A stretch of 64,000 nt of DNA from Clostridiales bacterium. Its GTDB lineage: Bacteria > Bacillota > Clostridia > Oscillospirales > Oscillospiraceae. The translations under genes and the position numbers were made by a program. The stretch spans positions 1-64,000 of the forward strand of contig SFFE01000001.1 of assembly GCA_004556965.1 (NCBI GenBank). Direction: 5' to 3'. Of this stretch, positions 1 to 7,835 are shown in pieces; position 1 is the stretch's first letter; every line of letters starts with the position of its first letter. Below the pieces are notes generated by a model. It did not search any database, was not told where the DNA came from, and was given only the letters and a program-made list of their open reading frames with translations.

Positions 1-136
1 GAAGAACGCCGGCCTGAAGCAGGCGATCGAGCACGTGCTGAAGTTCAAGGTCGTTGAGCTGAAGACCGACCCGCAGCTGATGGGTGCTCTTGGCGCTGCG
101 GAGTACGCACGCCAGAAGGGTCTTGCGAAGAAGTAA
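1..136 (+). CDS. Acyl-CoA dehydratase activase, C-terminal fragment (BcrAD/BadF/HgdC family)
   Basis: Only the last 44 residues are in the window; the frame is already open at base 2 and ends TAA. The text TDPQLMGALGAAEYARQKG matches the end of the ASKHA-fold ATPases that activate 2-hydroxyacyl-CoA dehydratases, where a PEPQxxGALGAA motif closes the second actin-like lobe. In the family these [4Fe-4S] dimers use ATP to push one electron into the dehydratase during amino-acid or aromatic fermentation. The next genes (membrane peptide, ACS-like protein) follow on the same strand with short gaps, suggesting one operon. The call rests on a short C-terminal stretch, so the exact subfamily is open. 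Confidence 0.7.
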   Translation, partial: KNAGLKQAIEHVLKFKVVELKTDPQLMGALGAAEYARQKGLAKK

Positions 137-166
137 GCCGACTGATTGATTGAAGGAGACTGAATT

Positions 167-325
167 ATGATGAAGTTATTGAAGAAGCTTCTCTCCATTC
201 TTCTGGCTACCACAGGCGGACTGTTCGTCGTGTATTTCTGGAATCTGGATCAGAAGCTTATGGGCTGGCTTTACAAGCAGGTCAACACAATGTTTGACCG
301 TAAGCCGGTCGATATCAAGTTCTAA
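167..325 (+). CDS. 52-aa single-span membrane peptide
   Basis: A short gene with a strong ribosome site (GAAGGAGAC) 7 bases before a double ATG. It starts MMKLLKKLLSILLATTGGLF, a basic N-terminus followed by one hydrophobic segment (about residues 8-25), then a charged tail ending DRKPVDIKF. It lies 30 bases after the dehydratase activase and 3 bases before the ACS-like gene, so it is very probably translated from the same message. No family is recognised. Its position suggests a membrane tether or a small partner of the redox proteins on either side, which is inference only. Confidence 0.7.
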   Translation: MMKLLKKLLSILLATTGGLFVVYFWNLDQKLMGWLYKQVNTMFDRKPVDIKF

Positions 326-328
326 CGA

Positions 329-1048
329 ATGGACATCTATGATTCCCTGATCCAAGATACAGAGCAGCTTTTGGGTAAGCCCACCAAAACGTGGGCTTAC
401 TCGGAGCGCAGGGCATGGAAGGATGCCGGCAGCAGCGAGCTGGTGCTGCTGCGTGACGCGGCGTATGAGCTCGGCGGCGGGAACAATCCGGCGGCGAACT
501 ATTCCTGCGTGACGACAAGCGACGCGCTCATTGAAAAGGATGAGATCCTGCTGTACGGTCCGGACCTTGGCAGCATCAAGGGCGACGTTCCGTTTGCCCG
601 CATCGCGCTGCTCGAGGTCGCCGATATCGGCGACACGGATGACGAGATGTATAAGGCCATCCGAACCATGGAATTTGTCAAATACCATGTGTTCCCGGAG
701 GGCTATATGCTCCGCGTCTCTCCGGAGAGCAAGCGGGAGCAGGTGCGTGTCAGCAAGAAGGCCGTCAAGCGCGGCATCTCGTTTGAGAGCGTCGGCTGCG
801 ACTATATTCAGCAGTATAAGAAAAATGCGCAGATCAAAAAGGTCAAGCTCATCTTTGTGACGGATCCCGCGTGCGATTTTGCGCGTCTGATCCAGAACGC
901 GGAGAAGATTGACGCCATGACTGCGACGCTGAATACCATCATGCAGGGCTTGCCCGATCTGGATTGCGATCACTGCAGCTTCAAGCCGGTCTGCGACGAG
1001 GTCGAAGGCCTGAAGGAGCTTCACTTCAAGAAAGAAAAGAAAAACTGA
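329..1048 (+). CDS. Stand-alone acetyl-CoA synthase beta-subunit-like Fe-S protein
   Basis: The 239-aa product resembles the middle and start of the C-terminal region of the CODH/ACS beta subunit (AcsB/CdhC). The shared landmarks are SSELVLLR, LLYGPDLGSI, then FPEGYMLRVSPESKREQVRV and SKKAVKRG, in the same order as AcsB SFELVRMVGPD, VEVIGPDIDSV, NYGEGFW and WVRISKEAFAKG. At the end lies C213-x2-C216-x5-C222, where AcsB has the four-Cys ligand set of the A-cluster. Here only three Cys remain and the Ni-binding CGC region is absent, so it cannot be a normal acetyl-CoA synthase. It is less than a third of full AcsB length and sits next to a dehydratase activase. A redox or scaffold role with an Fe-S site is likely; the substrate is unknown. 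Confidence 0.65.
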   Translation: MDIYDSLIQDTEQLLGKPTKTWAYSERRAWKDAGSSELVLLRDAAYELGGGNNPAANYSCVTTSDALIEKDEILLYGPDLGSIKGDVPFARIALLEVADIGDTDDEMYKAIRTMEFVKYHVFPEGYMLRVSPESKREQVRVSKKAVKRGISFESVGCDYIQQYKKNAQIKKVKLIFVTDPACDFARLIQNAEKIDAMTATLNTIMQGLPDLDCDHCSFKPVCDEVEGLKELHFKKEKKN

Positions 1049-1060
1049 GCTTTCGAAACG

Positions 1061-1094
1061 AAAGGCCATCCGCCAAACGCGGGTGGCCTTTTTC
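1061..1094 (+). terminator. Intrinsic terminator after the ACS-like gene
   Basis: A 12-bp stem (AAGGCCATCCGC paired with GCGGGTGGCCTT, one G-U pair) around a CAAAC loop, followed by TTTTTC. It lies 12 bases after the stop codon and closes the first operon. Confidence 0.9.
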
Positions 1095-1184
1095 GTGCGC
1101 CGCGCGCCGATTCGGGCGTTTCATATTATATTAATGGTTTTACCGGATAATCTGTGCTACAATAGGGCACAGGAGTGATGAACT

Positions 1185-1859
1185 ATGAGAATTCTGGTCG
1201 TTGAGGACGAAAAAGACCTCAATCGCATTATGGTAAAAACGCTCTCCGCGGAGGGGTACAGCGTCGATTCCTGCTATGACGGCGTCGAGGCACAGGACTA
1301 TCTGGCCGGCGCGCAGTACGACGCGGTGGTGCTGGACGTGATGATGCCGCGCATGGACGGCGTCGAGCTGGTGACGCTGATGCGCAGCCGCGGGGACGAA
1401 ACGCCCGTCATCTTCCTCACGGCGAAGGACAGCGTGGCCGACCGCGTCAGGGGGCTGGACTCCGGTGCGGACGATTACCTCATCAAGCCGTTTTCGTTCG
1501 ACGAGCTGCTGGCGCGCATCCGCGTCATGACCCGCAAGCGCAGCGGCAGCACAACGAATGTGTTCACCATCGCAGACCTGACCGTGAACACCGCGGCGCA
1601 CACGGTCGAGCGCGGCGGCAAGCCGATCACGCTCTCCGCCAAGGAGTTTGCGCTGCTGGAATACATGATCCGCAACAAGGAGATCGTCCTCTCGCGCGAG
1701 AGCATTGAAAACAACCTCTGGAACTACGATTACAGCGGCGGATCGAACGTCGTGGACGTGTATATGAGCTACCTGCGCCGGAAGATCGACGGCGGCTTTG
1801 ACAAAAAGCTCATCCACACCGTCTGGGGCGTGGGCTGGGTCCTGCGGGAGGAAGCATGA
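1185..1859 (+). CDS. OmpR/PhoB-family response regulator
   Basis: The 224-aa product has a receiver domain (residues 1-115) with acidic pocket ED at 7-8, phospho-acceptor D51 in VVLDVMMP and the conserved LIKPF lysine, followed by a winged-helix DNA-binding domain (about 125-222; ending IHTVWGVGWVLREE). The start follows AGGAGTGATGAACT. The gene ends inside the start of the kinase gene (ATGA overlap), so the two are translationally coupled and form a cognate pair. The stimulus cannot be read from sequence; the aminopeptidase gene behind the pair may be in the same transcript. Confidence 0.95.
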   Translation: MRILVVEDEKDLNRIMVKTLSAEGYSVDSCYDGVEAQDYLAGAQYDAVVLDVMMPRMDGVELVTLMRSRGDETPVIFLTAKDSVADRVRGLDSGADDYLIKPFSFDELLARIRVMTRKRSGSTTNVFTIADLTVNTAAHTVERGGKPITLSAKEFALLEYMIRNKEIVLSRESIENNLWNYDYSGGSNVVDVYMSYLRRKIDGGFDKKLIHTVWGVGWVLREEA

Positions 1860-3214
1860 AGAGACTTTCCATCAAATTCCGCGTCACACTCTGGTTTGCA
1901 CTGATGATGCTCATCATTGAGGCGCTGGTGCTGACGTTCATTATGATTATCAACGGCAACGTAGTGACGAACGACCCGGAATCCCGTCTCATCAGCGTCG
2001 TGAACCACAACGTCAACGAGGTGGAGTTTGACCGCCAGCAGTTTGAATTCAACGACATTCACTATTACCGCAAGGGCGTCTACACGATTTTGTACGACGC
2101 CAACGGCACCGTCATGCGCGGCACCGCTCCGGTGGAGTTTACTGCCAACCCGCCGCTGCAGAACAATTCCGTCCGCACCGTCGTGTGCGGCGATACGTCA
2201 TTCTATGTCTACGACGTCAACGTGGACATGGTCGTCGGCAGCGTGTGGCTGCGCGGCATCATCCCCACGGAGGCGACCGGCGGCGTTATGGCGGCGATCG
2301 TGCCGGTGGCGTGGTCGGTGCTGCCGGTGCTGCTGGTGCTTTCGGTGCTGGGCGGATATCTGATCGCGTGGCGCGCGATGCGGCCGGTCAAGCGCCTGTC
2401 GGAGACGGTCAACGACATTTCGGACGGGCAGGACCTCAAGGCGCGCATCAACCTCGGCAAGGGCAAGGACGAGGTGCATCAGCTTGCGTCGTCCTTCAAC
2501 AACATGTTTGACCGTCTGGAGCGCTCGTTCGAGGCCGAGCAGCAGTTCACATCGGACGCCTCGCACGAGCTGCGCACGCCGACGACGGTCATCCTCGCCG
2601 AGTGCAGCTACGCCAAGAAAAATGCGAAGTCCGAGGAGGACTATCAGGCGGCGCTGGACGTGATCGAGCGGCAGGCGGAGAAGATGTCCACGCTCATCAA
2701 GAGCTTGCTGGAGATCACGCGGCTCGATCAGGGTACGCAGAAAGTCAGCATGGAGTACGCCGACCTCTCCGATCTCGTGTCCATCGTGTGCGACGAGCAG
2801 GCGCTGGTCGCGCAGAAGGGCATCCGCCTTGAGCGGAACATCCAGCCGGACATTTATGCGGACATTGACGTGTTCCTCATCTCGCGGATGCTGCAGAACC
2901 TGATCGACAACGCCTACAAATTCGGCGTGCAGGATGGGTACATTTCTGTGTCGCTCTGCCGTTCGGGCGCCGGCGCGCTGCTCACGGTGCGGGATAACGG
3001 AATCGGTATCGCTCCGGAAAATCTGGATAAAATATGGCAAAGATTCTATCAGGCAGAGGAGAGCCACCGCTCGCAGAACGGCATGGGGCTCGGCCTGTCG
3101 ATGGTCCGGCAGATCGTCACGCTCCACGGCGGCACGATCTCTGTGGAGAGCGCGGTCGGCAAGGGCACGACGTTTACGGTCTATCTGCCGGAGCACAAAC
3201 GAGGAGATGCATAA
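1856..3214 (+). CDS. Membrane sensor histidine kinase
   Basis: The 452-aa kinase has an N-terminal membrane span (about 10-33), an extracellular sensor loop of roughly 110 residues, a second span (about 145-170), a HAMP linker, a HisKA domain with phospho-acceptor H237 in ASHELRTP, and an HATPase domain with N box NLIDNAYKFG, G1 DNGIGI and G2 GMGLGLSM. It is the partner of the response regulator it overlaps by four bases. The sensor loop has no recognised domain, so the ligand is unknown. Confidence 0.95.
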   Translation: MKRLSIKFRVTLWFALMMLIIEALVLTFIMIINGNVVTNDPESRLISVVNHNVNEVEFDRQQFEFNDIHYYRKGVYTILYDANGTVMRGTAPVEFTANPPLQNNSVRTVVCGDTSFYVYDVNVDMVVGSVWLRGIIPTEATGGVMAAIVPVAWSVLPVLLVLSVLGGYLIAWRAMRPVKRLSETVNDISDGQDLKARINLGKGKDEVHQLASSFNNMFDRLERSFEAEQQFTSDASHELRTPTTVILAECSYAKKNAKSEEDYQAALDVIERQAEKMSTLIKSLLEITRLDQGTQKVSMEYADLSDLVSIVCDEQALVAQKGIRLERNIQPDIYADIDVFLISRMLQNLIDNAYKFGVQDGYISVSLCRSGAGALLTVRDNGIGIAPENLDKIWQRFYQAEESHRSQNGMGLGLSMVRQIVTLHGGTISVESAVGKGTTFTVYLPEHKRGDA

Positions 3215-3215
3215 C

Positions 3216-4439
3216 ATGAAAAAAACAACCCTGCGCAGCTATGCGCGCCTGATCGCTGCGGTCGGCGCCCGCGTCCGGAAAGGGCAGGAGGTCGTCATCG
3301 CGGCAGAGCTGGATCAGCCGGACTTCGTCTGCATGCTGGTGGACGAATGCTACAAGGCCGGGGCGGCCAAGGTCACGGTGGAGTGGCAGCACCAGCCGCT
3401 GCAGAAGCTGCATGTGCGCCACCGCAGCGTGAAAACGCTGCAGACCGTGGAGCCGTGGGAGGAAGCAAAGCTGCAGCACGATGTGGACACGCTCCCGTGC
3501 CGCATCTACCTGCTCTCGGAGGACCCGGACGGCCTGCGCGGCGTGAATCAGGCGAAGCTGGCCAAGGGGCAGCAGGGGCGCTACGCGGTCACCAAGCCCT
3601 ACCGCGACAAAATGGAGGGGCGCTACCAGTGGTGCATCGCGGCGGTTCCCGGTGCGGCGTGGGCGAAGAAGGTGTTCCCGAACGAGACGAAATCGCGCGC
3701 CGTGGAGAAGCTGTGGGAAGCCATTTTGATGACCTGCCGCGTGGACGGCGATCCCGCCGCCGCATGGGAGGCACACAACCGCGATCTCAAGGCGCGGTGC
3801 GACTATCTCAACAGCCTTGGGATCGAGACGCTGGAGTACCGTGCCTCGAACGGCACGAACCTGACGGTTGGCATGATCCCGGAGGCGCGGTTCTGCGGCG
3901 GCGGGGAGGAGACCATCGGCGGCGTGTTTTTCAACCCCAACCTGCCGACAGAGGAGTGCTTCATCTCTCCGAAGCGCGGCGAAGCGGAGGGAATCGTGTA
4001 TGCGTCGAAGCCTCTGTCGTATCAGGGACAGCTCATCGAAGATTTCAGCATCCGGTTCGAGCAGGGGCGCGCCGTAGAGGCGCACGCGCGCACGAACGAG
4101 GCACTGCTGCAAAAGCTGATCTCCATGGACGAGGGCGCGGCCTATCTCGGCGAGTGTGCGCTCGTCCCGTTCGACAGCCCGATCAACCGCTCCGGCCTGC
4201 TGTTTTATAACACGCTGTTCGATGAAAACGCCTGCTGCCATCTGGCGCTGGGCATGGGCTTCATCGACACCATCCGCGATTACCAGAACCGCTCGCTGGA
4301 GGAAATGCGCGCGCTCGGCGTGAACGATTCCATGATCCACGAGGATTTCATGATCGGCACGGAAGACCTCTCCATCACGGCGCACTGCCGCGACGGGCGC
4401 TCTGTGCCCATCTTCCGCGACGGCGGCTGGGCGTTCTGA
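3216..4439 (+). CDS. M29-family aminopeptidase
   Basis: The 407-aa product matches the cytoplasmic two-metal M29 (AmpS/T) aminopeptidases, which remove N-terminal residues from peptides. The C-terminal half holds the expected metal region: LGECALVPFDSP, then CCHLALGMGF, then a histidine followed by acidic residues in MIHEDFMIGTEDLSI. The ATG one base after the kinase stop is the start, with GAGGAG upstream. The one-base gap to the kinase suggests co-transcription, although a functional link is not obvious. Length is normal for the family. Confidence 0.9.
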   Translation: MKKTTLRSYARLIAAVGARVRKGQEVVIAAELDQPDFVCMLVDECYKAGAAKVTVEWQHQPLQKLHVRHRSVKTLQTVEPWEEAKLQHDVDTLPCRIYLLSEDPDGLRGVNQAKLAKGQQGRYAVTKPYRDKMEGRYQWCIAAVPGAAWAKKVFPNETKSRAVEKLWEAILMTCRVDGDPAAAWEAHNRDLKARCDYLNSLGIETLEYRASNGTNLTVGMIPEARFCGGGEETIGGVFFNPNLPTEECFISPKRGEAEGIVYASKPLSYQGQLIEDFSIRFEQGRAVEAHARTNEALLQKLISMDEGAAYLGECALVPFDSPINRSGLLFYNTLFDENACCHLALGMGFIDTIRDYQNRSLEEMRALGVNDSMIHEDFMIGTEDLSITAHCRDGRSVPIFRDGGWAF

Positions 4440-4461
4440 AATGTCGAAAATTGCAGAAATG

Positions 4462-4495
4462 TGGTGCATTTTGTCCGCAAAATGCACCATTTTTC
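4462..4495 (+). terminator. Intrinsic terminator after the aminopeptidase gene
   Basis: A perfect 12-bp stem (TGGTGCATTTTG with CAAAATGCACCA), loop TCCG, tail TTTTTC. It lies about 20 bases after the aminopeptidase stop. Confidence 0.93.
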
Positions 4496-4525
4496 TGTAA
4501 AAGTGGGGGATTTATACCGTTCTGG

Positions 4526-4554
4526 TTGATTTTTCACGCAGAATGTGTTAAGAT
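4526..4554 (+). promoter_or_regulatory. Sigma-A promoter for the peptide-binding lipoprotein
   Basis: TTGATT and TAAGAT separated by 17 bases, 35 bases before the GTG start of the next gene and directly behind a terminator. Confidence 0.65.
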
Positions 4555-4588
4555 AAGCCTGCAATTTTTGAATCCGGGAGGAAATCAG

Positions 4589-6358
4589 GTGAAAAAGCTT
4601 CTTACGACGCTGCTGCTGGCGGCGCTGCTGCTGGCGCTGGGCGCATGTGCGGCCTCCGGGCGCGGCGCGGTCAAAGCACCGGACGAAGACAGCCCGCTCA
4701 CATTCTGTCTCGGCTCCCGGCCGGAGACGCTCGACCCGGCGCGGTATACCGACGCTGCGGAAGCGGCATACATCGTCAACACCTTTGCCGGGCTCACCGG
4801 CTACCGGCTGGGCGGCGACGGCGAGCCGGAGCTTGCGCCGGAGCTTTGCCGCGCGCTGCCGGTGTCGCAGGAAGCTGAGGACGGCAAAGTGGTCTACACC
4901 TTCGAGCTGCGCGAGGATCTCAAATGGTCGGACGGCTCGCCGCTCACGGCGGAGGACTTCGTCTATGCGTGGAACCGTGCGCTCACGCTGCCGGACGCAG
5001 ACGGGGCGTATCTCTTCGAAGAAATCGACGGCTACGAGACCGGCACGCTGAACGTGACCGCCTCCGACGACGGCGGCACGCTGACAGTCGTGCTCACGGA
5101 GGACGCGCCGTATTTTCTGGACCTGTGCGCAAGCCCGGTTTTTCTGCCGGTGCAGCGCGCGGCGGCGGAGTCCGGTGACGGCTGGGCGGAAAGCGCGGAC
5201 GGTTTTGTGTGCAGCGGCGCATACGCCGTCAGTGAGCTGACGGACGAGCGCCTGGTGCTGACGAAAAACGCAAATTATTGGGACGCGGCCAACGTCGTGT
5301 CGGACACGCTGGTGTTCGACTTCAGCGACGATCCCAGCGCCGCGCTGCAGGGGTTCCTCGGCAGCAAGTATGCGCTTGTGGGCACGCTCCCATCCGGACA
5401 GATCGCCGCGCTGCGCGAAAAGTACCCGGACGAGTACCATGCGGACAGCCGCCTTGGCACCTACAGCCTTTGCTTCAACATCAACGACAGTGCCTTTGCC
5501 CGCTTCACGCAGGCTGAGCGCGCGCAGCTGCGCACGGCGCTGAGTCTGCTGATCGACCGCAACTACATCTGTGACGAGATCGCCAAGGCCGGGCAGGTGC
5601 CCGCGAATTCCTATATCCCGTCCGGCGTCTCGGATGCAGGCGGCAGCGACTTCACTGCGCGCAACGGCCCGAACGGTGCGGGCGGCGGGTATTTCAGCAC
5701 CGCCGCGGCGGACTACGAGAGCAATTGCGCCGAGGCCGTATCGATCCTGCGCGCGGTGGCGGAGTCCTCCGGCGCGTTTACGGTCAGCGAGCAGGGCGTC
5801 TGCTCCGGCTTCCCGGAGCTGTCGTACCTGACCTCCGACTCCGACGGGCATGTGGACATTGCGGCGTATCTGAAAACGCTTTACGCGGGCTACGGCATCC
5901 CGCTCACCGTCTCGGCGCTGGATATGACGGACTTTCTCGCCGCCCGCGCGTCGGGGAATTACTCCATCGTCCGCCATAGCTGGAGCGCGGACTATGACGA
6001 TCCGGTCAGCTTCCTCGCCATGTGGACGACCGGCGCGGGCAGCAATGAGATCGGCTTCGGCCGCGGCGTGCACGCCGATTACGCCGGGTATTCCGTCACG
6101 ATCGGGGGCGAGACCCGCACCGGCCTCACGTGGGCGGAGAGTTACGACGCGCTGCTGTATACGATCGGCAGCACGGATGACCGCGCGGAGCGCTACGACC
6201 TGATGCATCAGGCGGAGACGCTGCTCATGCGCACCGGCGCGGTCTGCCCGCTGTACGAATACACGAGCGTGTATCTGCTCAACGCGAACCTGCAGGGCGT
6301 CTTCACCAGCCCCACCGGCGCGAAGTATTTCATGTATGCGCGCCTTATGGAGAAGTAA
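4589..6358 (+). CDS. Oligopeptide-binding lipoprotein (SBP_bac_5 family), orphan
   Basis: The 589-aa product begins MKKLLTTLLLAALLLALGAC, a lipoprotein signal with lipobox LGAC, and continues as an OppA/DppA-type extracellular binding protein: FCLGSRPETLDPA, YTFELREDLKWSDGSPLTAEDFVYAWNRAL spread over residues about 110-145, and later LSLLIDRNYI. A GTG start is chosen because GGGAGGAAATCAG precedes it and it gives the signal peptide. No permease or ATPase gene is adjacent, so it must serve an importer encoded elsewhere or act as a receptor. It is flanked by its own promoter and a terminator-like element, making it a single-gene unit. Confidence 0.9.
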   Translation: MKKLLTTLLLAALLLALGACAASGRGAVKAPDEDSPLTFCLGSRPETLDPARYTDAAEAAYIVNTFAGLTGYRLGGDGEPELAPELCRALPVSQEAEDGKVVYTFELREDLKWSDGSPLTAEDFVYAWNRALTLPDADGAYLFEEIDGYETGTLNVTASDDGGTLTVVLTEDAPYFLDLCASPVFLPVQRAAAESGDGWAESADGFVCSGAYAVSELTDERLVLTKNANYWDAANVVSDTLVFDFSDDPSAALQGFLGSKYALVGTLPSGQIAALREKYPDEYHADSRLGTYSLCFNINDSAFARFTQAERAQLRTALSLLIDRNYICDEIAKAGQVPANSYIPSGVSDAGGSDFTARNGPNGAGGGYFSTAAADYESNCAEAVSILRAVAESSGAFTVSEQGVCSGFPELSYLTSDSDGHVDIAAYLKTLYAGYGIPLTVSALDMTDFLAARASGNYSIVRHSWSADYDDPVSFLAMWTTGAGSNEIGFGRGVHADYAGYSVTIGGETRTGLTWAESYDALLYTIGSTDDRAERYDLMHQAETLLMRTGAVCPLYEYTSVYLLNANLQGVFTSPTGAKYFMYARLMEK

Positions 6359-6370
6359 AGAACACGCGGC

Positions 6371-6510
6371 AAAGCCTCCCCTGTGTAAGGGAAGGTGGCA
6401 AAAATCTTTGATTTTTGACGGAGGGGTTGTCCCCTCGGTATAAAGATTTTTTCTAAAAACAATCCCTCAGTCAGCTTTGCTGACAGCTCCCTTTACACAA
6501 GGGAGCCTTG
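6371..6510. repeat. Inverted-repeat intergenic element (MITE/REP-like)
   Basis: Two arms of about 55 bases face each other. The left begins AAAGCCTCCCCTGTGTAAGG and the right, read on the other strand, begins AAGGCTCCCTTGTGTAAAGG; both end near GAGGG(A/G)TTGT. Inside the right arm GTCAGC-AAA-GCTGAC is itself a hairpin. There is no convincing gene between 6359 and 6662. The arms are diverged copies of one unit, which suggests a dispersed element rather than a local hairpin. Confidence 0.7.
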
Positions 6511-6564
6511 TGTGGGTGCGATGCGCACCGCGCCAACTGCGCCCTCTCCACAAACCGAACCATA

Positions 6565-6609
6565 CAAAAATCCGACCTGTGATACAATCACAGGTCGGAT
6601 TTTTGTTTT
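6565..6609. terminator. Bidirectional terminator between convergent genes
   Basis: A perfect 14-bp stem ATCCGACCTGTGAT / ATCACAGGTCGGAT with loop ACA, A-run on the left and TTTTTGTTTT on the right. It can serve both the plus-strand lipoprotein gene and the convergent minus-strand one. Confidence 0.9.
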
Positions 6610-6662
6610 GCACCCCGCCCGGATGAATTGACCGGGTTGGGTGTTTGTTTGTGGTATGGAAT

Positions 6663-7439
6663 TCACGCGTCTGCATTGACGTTCTGGAACGAATAAATGA
6701 AATACTGATTGCCGGATTTGTGAAGCGTCAGCTCCTTCCGGTGTCCGTTGATTGCCGCACTCCAGAGCAGGACAGTGTCGTCCGTTTTTTCGCCTCCAAC
6801 GCAGATAAAGTCGCCGGGGCCGAAGTCGCTCGTGAAATTGTAGTAAGCGTCGTACTTCTCCTGATAATAGCAGCCGCTTGTGTCGAGCAGATCGTCCACC
6901 GTGATGTTGGCATACTTTTGGAGCTGCGCGGAGATGGCTGCCTTGGGATAGCGGTGCGTGGGCGTGATGGCATCGAGGGGGAGCGGATGCTCTTCGAGGT
7001 ATTCCGGATCGAACGACATGATGACAGCCTGATACTCTTCCACGTCGTCATTGGTCAGCAGCTCTCCGTTTGCATTATAGCGCAGAAACCACTTCAAACT
7101 GATCTCTTCCGGCGAGGCATAATAACAGTTGAAGAAACCGTTGATTTCACCGGCATACATGCTGTTGTCCGTTTCGGATTCGACCATGGTTACAAACGCA
7201 GCGTTTACGCGATCAATCTCTGCCTGCGTCAGCGGAACGGAGTTTTCCAGATGCGTGGCGGAAAGGTCGGTGGGGAGGTCTGCCAGCCATGGCTCCTCCG
7301 GCCGCCAGTCCGAATCCAGCTCCGGCGTCAGTGTGGGAGCAGGCGTAGGCGTTTCCACCGCCTCCTGCACCGGCGCGGCGCAGCCTGCCAGCAGCAAGAG
7401 CGCCAGCAGCAATGGTAACGCTTTCTTGAATTTTTTCAT
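6663..7439 (-). CDS. Lipoprotein of unknown function
   Basis: The 258-aa product starts MKKFKKALPLLLALLLLAGC, a lipoprotein signal with lipobox LAGC, followed by a Pro/Thr-rich spacer (TPTPAPTLTP) and a soluble domain of about 210 residues with many aromatic and acidic residues. No domain is recognised. Of two adjacent ATG codons the second is preferred because it sits 6 bases after AAAGGAG. The gene has its own promoter and a palindrome near the transcription start, so it is probably individually regulated. Confidence 0.75.
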   Translation of the reverse strand: MKKFKKALPLLLALLLLAGCAAPVQEAVETPTPAPTLTPELDSDWRPEEPWLADLPTDLSATHLENSVPLTQAEIDRVNAAFVTMVESETDNSMYAGEINGFFNCYYASPEEISLKWFLRYNANGELLTNDDVEEYQAVIMSFDPEYLEEHPLPLDAITPTHRYPKAAISAQLQKYANITVDDLLDTSGCYYQEKYDAYYNFTSDFGPGDFICVGGEKTDDTVLLWSAAINGHRKELTLHKSGNQYFIYSFQNVNADA

Positions 7440-7493
7440 CATATGCTCCTTTCAAATTTTCCCTATGCTGTTTCCTCCTCTGTTTCGATCGTC

Positions 7494-7529
7494 AGAACAT
7501 GCATAAATTCTAATTTTATGCAATGTTCT
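7494..7529. promoter_or_regulatory. Palindromic operator-like site at the lipoprotein promoter
   Basis: AGAACATGCATAAA faces TTTATGCAATGTTCT with six bases between (14-bp arms, one extra A). It starts about 7 bases beyond the -10 box of the minus-strand promoter and so covers the predicted transcription start. It could be a repressor site or a 5' mRNA hairpin. Confidence 0.55.
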
Positions 7530-7535
7530 AATTTG

Positions 7536-7564
7536 ACTCTACCAAAATAATGGGAAACTGTCAA
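7536..7564 (-). promoter_or_regulatory. Promoter for the 6.7-kb lipoprotein gene
   Basis: On the minus strand, TTGACA and TAGAGT are separated by 17 bases. The -35 box is perfect and the -10 is 4/6. Apart from this promoter, the palindrome and the glyA terminator, the roughly 390 bases between the lipoprotein gene and glyA show nothing recognisable. Confidence 0.65.
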
Positions 7565-7789
7565 CCTGAAATTTGAAAATCAAGAAAATTTTGTTGATTC
7601 ATGCAAACGAAAAGACGGGAAATTATTCAAATTCACTAAAAGCGGTTGCATATTCGACAAAAATCGACTTATTTTCAATCATCTTGCGCAGCAAAACCTC
7701 ACAAACGACTACCACGTTCAGCCCGGACGGCAGATACACCTGCGCGCAGACCGTCGCCTTCCGGATGTGTTTTCAACGAAACCGCCGCA

Positions 7790-7826
7790 AAAAAATACAC
7801 CCGATGGAGTTCCATCGGGTGTATTT
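7790..7826. terminator. Terminator of glyA
   Basis: Perfect 14-bp stem AATACACCCGATGG / CCATCGGGTGTATT with loop AGTT and flanking A and T runs. It lies just past the glyA stop codon on the minus strand. Confidence 0.9.
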
Positions 7827-7835
7827 CAGCTTGTC

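Noticed and set aside
1129..1163. Candidate promoter TTTACC/TACAAT before the response regulator
   Set aside because: The spacer is only 13 bases and no better -35 pairs with TACAAT at 16-18 bases, so I did not list it.
4280..6208. A 642-codon minus-strand open frame across the aminopeptidase end and the binding protein
   Set aside because: It crosses a perfect terminator and a promoter and is antisense to two clear genes.
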